Of a DNA stretch of 64,000 bases, positions 40,483-48,453 are shown in pieces. Under the pieces are notes generated by a model. It was not told where the DNA came from. It made no database searches and saw only the letters and a program-made list of their open reading frames with translations. Location: NCBI GenBank assembly GCA_900696485.1, contig CAADGG010000075.1, positions 1 to 64,000 on the forward strand. The letters are read 5' to 3'. The position numbers and the translations under genes are program-made. Source of the stretch: an uncultured Pseudomonadota bacterium (GTDB lineage Bacteria; Myxococcota_A; UBA9160; PR03). The stretch's first letter is position 1. The number at the start of each line of letters is the position of its first letter.

Positions 40483-41718
40483 TTACGCACGCTCGAGGGC
40501 CTGCGCGAGGTCCGCGATCAGGTCCTCGCCGTCCTCGACGCCGAGCGACAGCCGAACCAGCGAGTCCGTGATGCCGAGCGCATAGCGCTCGTCGCGCGAG
40601 AGATCCCAGTAGGACATCGTCGCCGGCAGCTCGATCAACGACTCGACGCCGCCGAGACTCGGGCCGATGTACGGAATCCGCACCGCGTCGACGAAACGCT
40701 GCGCACCATCGAAGTCGCTGTCGATCTCGAACGTCACGACGCCGCCGAAGCCGCGCATCGTGGCGGCCGCGATCGCATGGTCTGGATGGCTCGGCAAGCC
40801 GGGGTACCAGAGGCGTCGCACTTTCGGGTGCGCTTCGAGCCATCGCGCAATCCGCAGCCCGTTCTCGTTGTGACGCGCCATCCGCAAGCCCAGCGTCTTG
40901 AGTCCCCGAAGCAGCAGCCACGCGGCATGCGGATCGAGAATCCCGCCCATCACACCGACGGCGTCGCGCAGCGTCCCGATCATCGGGGCGGGACCGATGG
41001 CGCACCCAGCGAGCAGGTCGTTGTGGCCGCTGAGGTACTTCGTCGCGCTGTGGATGACGAGATCCGCACCATACGACAGCGCGCACTGGTTCACCGGTGA
41101 GGCGAAGGTCGAGTCGATCACCACCTGCACGCCGCGGGCGTGGCACACGCGCGCGGCCTCCGCGATGTCGATCACGCGCAGATACGGGTTGGTAGGGCTC
41201 TCGGTGAAGAACAGCTTCGTCTCCGGCCGCAGCGCGTCCGCGAGCTTCTGGGTGTCGGCCGGTTCGATCACCGTCGTCTCGACCCCGAGCTTAGTCAGGT
41301 ACTGGCGGATGAACTGACGCGTCCGGCGATAGCAGTCGCTCGTGACGACCAGATGCGAACCCTGCGGCAGCAGCGCCAGGAACATCGTCGTCGCCGCGCA
41401 CATGCCGGAGGCGAACAGCACCGCATCGTCGCCGCCCTCGAGCGCCGCCAGCTTGCGCTCGACGGCCCGCCAGGTGGGATTCCCGTAGCGGCCGTATTCG
41501 TCGCGGGGAAGCCGCCCTTCCTGGTACGCCCGCACCTGCTCCGAGTCGTCGAAGGTATAGGTGGAGGTCTGGAAGATCGGCGTCGTGATCGCGTCGCCGT
41601 GGCGATGGGCACGTTCGCGTTCGCCAGCATGGACCGCTCGCGTCGAGTCGCCCGGACCGTCGCTCGATCGCGGTCCGGCGGACAGGCCCTCGCCCGCCGG
41701 GGGTCGCCGCTCGTTCAT
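40483..41718 (-). CDS. Cys/Met metabolism PLP-dependent enzyme (cystathionine gamma-synthase/beta-lyase type)
   Basis: The 411-aa product belongs to the MetB/MetC/MetZ fold. It has ITTPIFQTSTYTFDD, EYGRYGNPTWRAVERKLAAL (R-Y-G-N-P-T), LFASGMCAATTMFLALL, VVIDSTFASPVNQ and the PLP lysine in VIHSATKYLSGHNDLLAG. SLGGVESLIELPATMSY and SLVRLSLGVEDGEDLIADL close the family signature. Transsulfuration (gamma-synthase) or gamma-/beta-lyase activity cannot be separated by eye, so no symbol is given. It is monocistronic and converges on the ogt gene with a 26-bp gap. Confidence 0.93.
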   Translation of the reverse strand: MNERRPPAGEGLSAGPRSSDGPGDSTRAVHAGERERAHRHGDAITTPIFQTSTYTFDDSEQVRAYQEGRLPRDEYGRYGNPTWRAVERKLAALEGGDDAVLFASGMCAATTMFLALLPQGSHLVVTSDCYRRTRQFIRQYLTKLGVETTVIEPADTQKLADALRPETKLFFTESPTNPYLRVIDIAEAARVCHARGVQVVIDSTFASPVNQCALSYGADLVIHSATKYLSGHNDLLAGCAIGPAPMIGTLRDAVGVMGGILDPHAAWLLLRGLKTLGLRMARHNENGLRIARWLEAHPKVRRLWYPGLPSHPDHAIAAATMRGFGGVVTFEIDSDFDGAQRFVDAVRIPYIGPSLGGVESLIELPATMSYWDLSRDERYALGITDSLVRLSLGVEDGEDLIADLAQALERA

Positions 41719-41898
41719 GACCGACTCTTTTCGGTGAGGGCCCTTAGCAGTCGTCCGGGCCGGACCCGGGGGCCTGCAAGTGCCGGAAATCGCCCAGAAC
41801 CAGAATCCAGTCCAGGGTACGGACGGCGACCGAGGCCGTCAACTGATCCGCGGCCGCTCCCGCCGCGCCGGCGCGCCGCACGGCCACCGGCAGCGCGG

Positions 41899-42795
41899 CT
41901 ACGGCGCCGGCAGCTTGCCGAGCAGGATGTCGCGTCGCTGCGTCTGGTAGTCCGTCTCGCTGAGCTCACCCCGCCGGCGAGCCTCCTCGAGATCCGCGAG
42001 GGCGCGTAGCGCGTCCGGGGAAAGCCCCTCCGGCGGAGGCGCCGGACCCGGACGGTTGGCGGCGTCCTCTTCCGGCGTCTCCTCGAGCAGGATCGTCCGC
42101 CGCACGATCTCACCGCCGGGACGAATCCGGATCGCGCTGATGTCGGAGAACACGGCCGCGCGCCAGTCGGCCGCGACGAGTCGCGAGCCCACCGGCGTGA
42201 AGCCGTCGCCGCCGAGCACCTTCTTCTTCGACTCGATCGTCGTGAGTTGCGGCTCGCGCGGTTTGTCGCTCGGGTTCCTCGACATCACCTGACCCAGCTC
42301 GCCGAGATGGACGAACAGCCTGTCGTCCTTCATCCAGACGATCAGGGACGTCAGATGGTCATTGGTGAACACGCGAAGGCTCTTGCGGCGCTCGACGGCC
42401 ATCACCACGACCTCTTGCGACGCGTCGGCCTTGCCGAGCGCTTCGGCAATGCCCTGGCCGATGCTGTACAGCAGGCCCGTGGGCAGAGCGGCTTCGCGGC
42501 CGGTCTTGTCTTCCGCGTCGTCTTCTCGCACCTGGATTCGCGCCAGGATGTTCGTGACGCGGACCGGCGCGATCGTCACCGGATGCGAGAAGCCCCGATC
42601 GACCGGCTCGCCTCCTTTCATCTGTTGGCGCAGGAAGACGCGCACGCCCTGCTGGTCATACACCGGAGTCTGGATCTGCCGGCCGGCGCAGCCGAGTGCG
42701 AAGACGAAGAGAACGGCGACGCCGAGGGCGCCCGCGAGCACCCGATGCGCGTGGCAGTGCGTGACCCGGGACCGCGCGATCGAGCCTTGATTCAT
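41899..42795 (-). CDS. Lipoprotein with C-terminal SHOCT domain, downstream of FTR1
   Basis: The 298-aa product has a signal peptide with a lipobox (VLFVFALGCAG) and a central beta-rich region (VDRGFSHPVTIAPVRVTNIL). The SHOCT-like C-terminus reads LADLEEARRRGELSETDYQT, then QRRDILLGKL. SHOCT domains are short oligomerisation modules. The ATG overlaps the FTR1 stop (TGATG), so translation is coupled to the iron permease. A structural or regulatory role in the same iron-uptake complex is inference. The central part matches no family I know. Confidence 0.75.
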   Translation of the reverse strand: MNQGSIARSRVTHCHAHRVLAGALGVAVLFVFALGCAGRQIQTPVYDQQGVRVFLRQQMKGGEPVDRGFSHPVTIAPVRVTNILARIQVREDDAEDKTGREAALPTGLLYSIGQGIAEALGKADASQEVVVMAVERRKSLRVFTNDHLTSLIVWMKDDRLFVHLGELGQVMSRNPSDKPREPQLTTIESKKKVLGGDGFTPVGSRLVAADWRAAVFSDISAIRIRPGGEIVRRTILLEETPEEDAANRPGPAPPPEGLSPDALRALADLEEARRRGELSETDYQTQRRDILLGKLPAP

Positions 42796-44753
42796 CACGA
42801 ACCCTCCCGGGGACTGCTGCGGACGGGGATCCCGGTCACCTGTCGCATGTCGCCGGACAGCTTGACGAACGCGACGAGCGCCGCCAACAACAGAAGCCCC
42901 TGGACCGCCAGGCCCTCGAGTGTCGGGTGCAAACCGAGCCAGTCGACGCGCGGTCCCGGCACGGTCGTGATCGGGAGCCACGCGGCCTCCTGGAGCGCGG
43001 CGATGCCGTGTCCCGCGAGCACGATGCAGAGCGCGTAGAGGAGGCCCGAGCTGGCGGCGAAGAAGTGGCGTAACGGCAAGCGGCGCCCGAACCGGAAGAC
43101 TCCCACCGCGAGGGTCGCCAGCAGGACGATGCCGGCGCCGATGCCCGCGGCGAGCGGGCGGGCGCCCGCCGGCCCCGCCTGCGCCGCGAGCGCCTGGTAG
43201 AAGAGCACGGTCTCGAAGCACTCCCGGTAGACCGCCACGAACGTGAGCCCGGTCAGCGCGGCGAGGCGGCCGGTCGACGCGGCCTCGCGAATCTGGCTGC
43301 CGAGGAAGGCCTGCCACCGTGAGGTCGCGATCTTGGAGACGAGCCAGTAGCTGACGTAGAACAGGATCGCGGACGCGAACAGCGCGGAGAGTCCCTCGAT
43401 GACCTCGCGACGGGCGCCGGAGATCTCGATCAGCCGGCCCGCCGCCCACCAGGTGGCGGCGCCGGCCACCAGCGCGCTCACCCAGCCGGCGTGGACCCAC
43501 GGCAGCGCGTCGCGGCGGCCGGCGCGCGAGAGGACGCCGGTGATCGCGACGACGAGCAGGATCGCCTCGAGCCCCTCGCGGGTCAGGATCGTCAGCGAGG
43601 CCAGGAACGTCGCGCGCGGGCCGAGCCCGCTGCCGTCGAGGCGGCGCTCGGCGCGAGCGAGATCGGCCGCGAGCGTGGCCCGCAGTGGCTCGATGTCGTC
43701 GCTGGGCAGCCCGGCGCGCAACTGCTCCCGGTAGCGCAGGAAGTTCGCTTCGATGGTGCGCGCCAGCGTGGGATCGACGACAGCCAGCGAAGGCTCCACG
43801 TGTTCGTAGCCGTCGAGGTAGGCAGAGATGGCCAGTTCGACGGCCTCGACCGACTCACCCGCGCGATAGGCGGCCCAGGAATCCTCGACGCGGGTGATCG
43901 CGATGGCGAGCGGCAGCGCACGCCCGTGCAACAGCTCCGGATGACCCAGCAGATGCGCCACGATCGCCGCACCATCCGGGTCCCCGTCGGCCAGCTCGGC
44001 GGGGGTGCGCTCGATCAGCGCCTGGAGGCTCGACACGTGCGCGGCCACGCGAGCAGGCTGCTCGGCAGCGAGTTGCGCGCCACGCGCACGTTCGGCGGGG
44101 GTGGCCGGGAGCGACGCGGTAAAGAAGGCGAGATCCCACCGCGCATCGTCGGCGAGGACGGTGGCGAACGGCGCCATCGAGGTCCCATCGATCCCGAACG
44201 TGATCGTGCTGTAGAGGGCGAACGGGGAGAGGGACCGCATGCGCGCCGGATCGTGCAGGTCGGACGCGGGGGGATCGAGACCGACGTTGGCGGGGCCGTC
44301 CCCGCGACCCTCGGGGCCATGGCACGACGCGCACGTTTGCGCGTACAGGGACTGGCCGCGCGCCACGTCCGGGGGCCGACTCGGGAGCGCACGGACCCCG
44401 AACCGATCGCGCAGTCCGGCCGCCAATGCGCGCGCGCGCGCCGACACCTGCGCGCCCGGGTCGCGCACGGCGATCGCCTGTTCGAGTTCCGCAGCCTCCA
44501 CGGCGAGCGGGGCGGCGTCATCGACCCCGAGCGCCGTGAGGGTCTCGCGAACGCGCGCCGAGAACTCGATCTGCTCGGCATACTCGAGCTCGTTGATGAT
44601 CGCGCCATCGGCCACCGTCTCCGGATAGTCGACGGCCATGTAGTCGAGCAGGTGAACGGCGCGCGTCGCGCGCTCGTCGGGCGCCGGAGCTTCTGCCGAC
44701 GCGCCGGCGGCGGCCAGCAACAGGACCGCCAGAGCCAGGGAAATCGTGCGCAC
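42795..44753 (-). CDS. FTR1-family iron permease with N-terminal cytochrome c domain
   Basis: GTG 44753 has GAGGAG 5-6 nt upstream, giving 652 aa with a signal peptide (ISLALAVLLLAAAGASA). A helical domain comes first, then a c-type cytochrome (heme motif in YAQTCASCHGPEGRGDGP, distal Met region DGTSMAPFATVL), then a linker. The FTR1 permease carries the paired iron motifs REGLE (ILTREGLEAILLVVAITG) and RECFE-like VYRECFETVLFY, with about seven membrane helices. FTR1 imports Fe3+ after oxidation of Fe2+; the fused cytochrome probably accepts the electron. An operator-like palindrome lies upstream. The SHOCT lipoprotein gene overlaps its stop. Confidence 0.92.
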   Translation of the reverse strand: MRTISLALAVLLLAAAGASAEAPAPDERATRAVHLLDYMAVDYPETVADGAIINELEYAEQIEFSARVRETLTALGVDDAAPLAVEAAELEQAIAVRDPGAQVSARARALAAGLRDRFGVRALPSRPPDVARGQSLYAQTCASCHGPEGRGDGPANVGLDPPASDLHDPARMRSLSPFALYSTITFGIDGTSMAPFATVLADDARWDLAFFTASLPATPAERARGAQLAAEQPARVAAHVSSLQALIERTPAELADGDPDGAAIVAHLLGHPELLHGRALPLAIAITRVEDSWAAYRAGESVEAVELAISAYLDGYEHVEPSLAVVDPTLARTIEANFLRYREQLRAGLPSDDIEPLRATLAADLARAERRLDGSGLGPRATFLASLTILTREGLEAILLVVAITGVLSRAGRRDALPWVHAGWVSALVAGAATWWAAGRLIEISGARREVIEGLSALFASAILFYVSYWLVSKIATSRWQAFLGSQIREAASTGRLAALTGLTFVAVYRECFETVLFYQALAAQAGPAGARPLAAGIGAGIVLLATLAVGVFRFGRRLPLRHFFAASSGLLYALCIVLAGHGIAALQEAAWLPITTVPGPRVDWLGLHPTLEGLAVQGLLLLAALVAFVKLSGDMRQVTGIPVRSSPREGS

Positions 44754-44822
44754 GCCGGCTCCTCGCCTCCCCGCGCGATCCGCGCTCGGTCGGCGCCGGA
44801 TGCGACAGCCGCCCGGGGTCGA

Positions 44823-44841
44823 GTTGAAATCGCATTTCAAC
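44823..44841. promoter_or_regulatory. Fur-family-like operator upstream of FTR1
   Basis: GTTGAAAT-CGC-ATTTCAAC is a perfect 8-bp inverted repeat with a 3-nt centre, 70-88 nt before the FTR1 start. The AT-rich TGAAAT...ATTTCA halves, unusual in this GC-rich context, recall Fur-type iron boxes. Assignment to Fur itself is inference. Confidence 0.5.
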
Positions 44842-44880
44842 ACCGCCGCAGATTAGCGACCCGGCCGGCTTTCAGCCCAC

Positions 44881-44963
44881 GTCAAGAAAGGGGTCGGGTT
44901 CATTTCGTCAACTTTTCCCCTCCGGGGAAAAGTTGACGAAATGAACCCGACCCCTTTCTTGAC
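44881..44963. repeat. Long-hairpin repeat, copy 1
   Basis: Two perfect 40-bp arms (44881-44920, 44924-44963) are separated by a 3-nt loop. The outer part starts GTCAAGAAAGGGGTCGGGTT and the inner part has GTCAACTTTTCC. It begins 3 nt past the gpsA stop, so it probably also ends that transcript. Copies 2 and 3 are at 57211 and 59587. Confidence 0.95.
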
Positions 44964-44966
44964 GGG

Positions 44967-45992
44967 CTACTTGCGCTGGTAGTTCCAGTCCTTCTCGCCG
45001 CGGAGCTGGCGAGAGAGCAGCTGGGCGGCGCCGGCGCGGGGTTCGACCCGACCCTCGAGCAGCGCTTTCACGCCCTCGGCGATCGGGAGTTCGACGCCGA
45101 CCCGCTCGGCGAGCTGGCAGGCGGCGTAGGTCGTCCGGACGCCTTCGGCGACTTCTCCGAGTTCGTGCAGGATGTCGTCGAGACTGCGCCCGGCACCGAG
45201 CGCCAGGCCCACGCGCCGGTTCCGCGACAGATCGCCGGTGCAGGTGAGGACGAGATCCCCCATGCCGGCAAGCCCCATGAAAGTGAGTGGATTGGCCCCC
45301 ATGGAGACACCGAGCCGGGTGATTTCCGCCAGGCCGCGAGTCATCGTCGCAGCGCGGGCGTTCGGACCCAGATCGAGCCCGTCGGAGACCCCGACGGCGA
45401 TCGCAACGACGTTCTTGAGCGCTCCGCCGAGCTCCACGCCGAGCACGTCGGTGTCGGAATAGCAGCGGAACCACGGGCACGAGAGATGACTCTGGACCGC
45501 GATCGCGTACGGATCGTGCCGGCAGGCCACCGTCACGACGGTCGGCTTGTGGCGAGCGATCTCGTGCGCGAAGGACGGCCCGGACAGATACGTGAGCCGC
45601 GGATGGTGGATCGGCGGCAACACGTCCTCGAGCACGGCGTCCATCGTCTTGGCGGTATCGAGTTCCAGCCCCTTCACCGTCGAAACGATCAACGTCTCCT
45701 CGGGCAGCCAGGGGGCGGCCTGGGTCATGACGTCTCGCACGGCGTGGCTCGGCACGGCCAGGATCACCATCTCGGCGTCGGCCAAGGCGGCCTCGAGGTC
45801 GGCCGTCGGCCGGACCGAGGCCGGGAACTCGATCTCCTTGAGGTAGCGGGGGTTGCGGCGGTCGCGGGCGATCGCGGCGGCGAATGCCGGGTCTCGCGCC
45901 CACAGCGTCACATCGTGGCCTCGGTCGGCACAGAGAATCGCCAAGCAGCTGCCGAAGCTTCCCGCGCCCAACACGGCGACCCGGACCGTCAT
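44967..45992 (-). CDS. gpsA: Glycerol-3-phosphate dehydrogenase [NAD(P)+]
   Basis: GpsA reduces dihydroxyacetone phosphate to sn-glycerol-3-phosphate for phospholipid synthesis. From ATG 45992 the product is 341 aa. It shows the dinucleotide fold VAVLGAGSFGSCLAILCADR, TVKGLELDTAKTMDAVL, YLSGPSFAHEIARHKPT, the catalytic Lys in GGALKNVVAIAVGVSDGL, GLAGMGDLVLTCTGDLSRNR and a C-terminal VAEGVRTTYAACQLA. An open frame upstream to 46085 is not needed. The stop is followed at once by hairpin copy 1. Confidence 0.96.
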   Translation of the reverse strand: MTVRVAVLGAGSFGSCLAILCADRGHDVTLWARDPAFAAAIARDRRNPRYLKEIEFPASVRPTADLEAALADAEMVILAVPSHAVRDVMTQAAPWLPEETLIVSTVKGLELDTAKTMDAVLEDVLPPIHHPRLTYLSGPSFAHEIARHKPTVVTVACRHDPYAIAVQSHLSCPWFRCYSDTDVLGVELGGALKNVVAIAVGVSDGLDLGPNARAATMTRGLAEITRLGVSMGANPLTFMGLAGMGDLVLTCTGDLSRNRRVGLALGAGRSLDDILHELGEVAEGVRTTYAACQLAERVGVELPIAEGVKALLEGRVEPRAGAAQLLSRQLRGEKDWNYQRK

Positions 45993-46328
45993 GCGCGCAA
46001 GGTACCATGCCGCGGCGCGAAGCGTCTCCGCCGGGCTGCCGGAGCCGGCGCTCGGGTGAATGCGCCAGAGCCTTGAAGCGCCCATCCGCCACGGCTAGTT
46101 TCCGCGCGCCTTTCCACTGCAAATCCCGAAGCTTCAGCGTATCTCCGTCGTTCTCGTCGTCGTTCTTGTCGTCATTCTCGTCGTCGTTCTTTCTGTCGTT
46201 CTTTCGGTCGGGATCGCTGTCGCTTCGCGTGCTTGCACCCGTTTGCGCCGTTCGTTCGTCGGTTTCGGCCGGTCGACCGGAGCGTGGATCGTTCCGGTTC
46301 GTCTCTCGATCGCTCCAAGGGGGGCAAC
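45993..46328. other. Divergent intergenic region upstream of the nuo operon, with low-complexity tract
   Basis: These 336 bp separate gpsA (minus) from nuoA (plus) and must carry both promoters. The stretch 46146-46210 is a pyrimidine-rich degenerate repeat of TCGTCGTTCT units (purine-rich on the other strand). I could not define a convincing -35/-10. A GGGG-rich site precedes the nuoA ATG. Confidence 0.55.
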
Positions 46329-46682
46329 ATGCTTGCCGAGTACACCGGCGCCGTCGTGATCCTGCTGGTGTCCACGATTCTCGCCGGCGCGCTGCTCGGC
46401 GTGCACCTGCTCCTCGGTCCGCGGCGCGAGTTCGCCGAGAAGAACGAACCCTTCGAGTGCGGCGAGAAGCCGATCGTGTCGCCGAAGCAGCGCTTCACGG
46501 TGAAGTTCTACATCGTCGCGATGCTGTTCCTCCTGTTCGATGTCGAGGCGATGTTCTTCTATCCGTGGGGCGCCCTGTTCACCGAGCTCGGCTGGTTCGG
46601 CTTCTGGGCGATGATGCCGTTCCTCGGCATCCTGGTCGTCGGCCTCACTTATGAATGGGGCAAGGGCGCGCTCGAATGGTGA
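46329..46682 (+). CDS. nuoA: NADH-quinone oxidoreductase subunit A
   Basis: This small membrane subunit of complex I is 117 aa. It has three hydrophobic helices, the loop FAEKNEPFECGEKPIVSPKQ with the conserved Cys, and RFTVKFYIVAMLFLLFDVEAM. These are diagnostic of NuoA. It is the first gene of the operon; nuoE starts inside its last codons. In most operons nuoB, nuoC and nuoD would follow here and they do not. Confidence 0.97.
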   Translation: MLAEYTGAVVILLVSTILAGALLGVHLLLGPRREFAEKNEPFECGEKPIVSPKQRFTVKFYIVAMLFLLFDVEAMFFYPWGALFTELGWFGFWAMMPFLGILVVGLTYEWGKGALEW

Positions 46683-47143
46683 TCTCCGACGCCGTCCGCA
46701 GCGCGATCGATGCCGAGATCGCCAAGTACCCCGAGAAGCGCGGCGCGCTGCTGGCCGCTCTCCACCTGGTGCAGCGGGAGCACGGCTGGATCGCGCCGGA
46801 GACCGCGAAGGCGATTGCCGAGATCTTCGAGATCCGCGCCATCGAGGTGATGGAGGTCGTCACCTTCTACAACATGTTCCTCGATCGGCCGCAGGGGCGA
46901 CACCAGGTCCGCGTCTGTACGAACCTGCCGTGTTCGCTGCGCGGCGCTCGCGAGCTGGTCCATACGCTCGAGCAGCACCTCGGCGTCGAAGCCGGAGAGA
47001 CGACGCCGGACGGCAGGATCCACCTCGGCCACGAGGAGTGCCTCGGCGCCTGCGCCTGGGCCCCGATGATGCGCATCGACGACACGTACTACGAGAATCT
47101 CGACGCCGAGCAGGCCAAGAAGATCCTCGATTCGCTGAAGTAG
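46676..47143 (+). CDS. nuoE: NADH-quinone oxidoreductase subunit E
   Basis: This 24-kDa-type subunit carries the N1a [2Fe-2S] cluster. It is 155 aa from ATG 46676, overlapping the nuoA stop by 7 nt. It has the helical N-terminal domain (ALLAALHLVQREHGWIAPET), EVVTFYNMF, then the cluster ligands in C-TNLP-C (CTNLPCSLRGA) and C-LGA-C (GHEECLGACAWAPMM). It sits in the peripheral NADH-oxidising arm with NuoF and NuoG. Confidence 0.96.
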   Translation: MVISDAVRSAIDAEIAKYPEKRGALLAALHLVQREHGWIAPETAKAIAEIFEIRAIEVMEVVTFYNMFLDRPQGRHQVRVCTNLPCSLRGARELVHTLEQHLGVEAGETTPDGRIHLGHEECLGACAWAPMMRIDDTYYENLDAEQAKKILDSLK

Positions 47144-47148
47144 GTTCC

Positions 47149-48444
47149 GTGCAGAAGGCTCCCTTCATCACCAGCTATCTGACCGAGCACACCGCCGACG
47201 ACGCGTTCGCGACGCTCGCGGGGTATCGCGCACACGGCGGCTACGAGGCGGCGCGCCGGGCCCTGACCCAGATGTCGCCCGAGCAGGTGGTGGAGTTGCT
47301 GAAGGACGCCGGCTTGCAGGGGCGCGGCGGCGCCGGCTTCTCGACCGGCATGAAGTGGTCCTTCATGCCCAAGGACAGCGACAAACCGAAGTACCTGGTC
47401 TGCAATGCCGACGAGTCCGAACCCGGCTCGTTCAAGGACCGCCTGCTGCTCGAACGCGCGCCGCACCAGATGCTGGAAGGCATCCTGATCGGCGCCTTCG
47501 CCACCGGCGCCGACAAGACCTTCGTCTACGTGCGCGGCGAGTACGCGCACCCAGCCAACGTGCTGCAGCGTGCCCTCGACGAGTGCTACGCCGCCGGGAT
47601 CTTCGGTGCGAACTGTCTCGGGACCGATCTCCGACACGATGTCGTCGTCACACGCGGCGCCGGTGCGTACATCTGCGGCGAGGAGACCGGGCTGCTCGAG
47701 TCGCTCGAGGGAAAGAAGGGCCAGCCGCGCAAGAAGCCGCCGTTCCCGGCCCAGTTCGGCGCGTTCGGCATGCCGACCACCGTCAACAACGTCGAGACCT
47801 TCTCCCACGTCCCGCACGTCGTCGCGAAGGGAGCCGACTGGTTTCGCGGCTTCGGCACCGAGAAGAGCCCTGGTACGACCATCTTCGGCGTTTCCGGCCA
47901 CGTCAAACGCCCGGGCCTCTACGAGCTGCCGCTCGGCACGCGCCTCGACGAGATCGTCTTCGAGCACGCCGGCGGACCGCCGGATGGTCGCAAGGTGAAG
48001 GGCGTCATTCCCGGCGGCATGTCGATGCCGATCCTGCCCGCCTCGCAGCTCGACGTGCCGATGGCCAACGAGTTCCTGCGTGAGCGCAAGACGATGCTCG
48101 GCACCGGCGGCGTCATGGTGATGCACGACGCCACCTGCATGGTGCGCGTCGGTTGCATCATCACGTACTTCTTTCGCGACGAATCGTGCGGGCAGTGCAC
48201 GCAATGCCGCGAGGGCACCGGCTGGCTGCACAAGATCATGCAGCGCATCGAGCGCGGAGCGGGGTCCCCGGCGGACCTCGACCTTCTGCTCGATGTGGCG
48301 AGCAAGATGGAGGGACAGACGATCTGCGCTTTCGCGGACGCCGCCGCATGGCCGGTCCAGGGGCTCCTGCGCCACTTCCGCGAGGACTTCGAGGAGCATG
48401 TGAAGCAGGGGAAGTGCCCGTTCCCCGAAAGCTTCGAGCTGTAG
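47149..48444 (+). CDS. nuoF: NADH-quinone oxidoreductase subunit F
   Basis: NuoF binds NADH and FMN and the N3 [4Fe-4S] cluster. From GTG 47149 it has 431 aa: LQGRGGAGFSTGMKWSFMP (nucleotide site), CNADESEPGSFKDRLLLERA (FMN), YICGEETGLLESLEGKKGQP, and the N3 ligands in DESCGQCTQCREGT plus a downstream Cys (QTICAFADAAAWPVQGLL). It is complete and lies 5 bp after nuoE. Confidence 0.97.
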   Translation: MQKAPFITSYLTEHTADDAFATLAGYRAHGGYEAARRALTQMSPEQVVELLKDAGLQGRGGAGFSTGMKWSFMPKDSDKPKYLVCNADESEPGSFKDRLLLERAPHQMLEGILIGAFATGADKTFVYVRGEYAHPANVLQRALDECYAAGIFGANCLGTDLRHDVVVTRGAGAYICGEETGLLESLEGKKGQPRKKPPFPAQFGAFGMPTTVNNVETFSHVPHVVAKGADWFRGFGTEKSPGTTIFGVSGHVKRPGLYELPLGTRLDEIVFEHAGGPPDGRKVKGVIPGGMSMPILPASQLDVPMANEFLRERKTMLGTGGVMVMHDATCMVRVGCIITYFFRDESCGQCTQCREGTGWLHKIMQRIERGAGSPADLDLLLDVASKMEGQTICAFADAAAWPVQGLLRHFREDFEEHVKQGKCPFPESFEL

Positions 48445-48453
48445 AGGGAACTG

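Noticed and set aside
44881..44963. Reading the hairpin repeats as a simple rho-independent terminator
   Set aside because: Arms of 40 bp with mutual identity across three loci are far longer than terminators, and there is no T-run after the stem; termination may be a side effect only.
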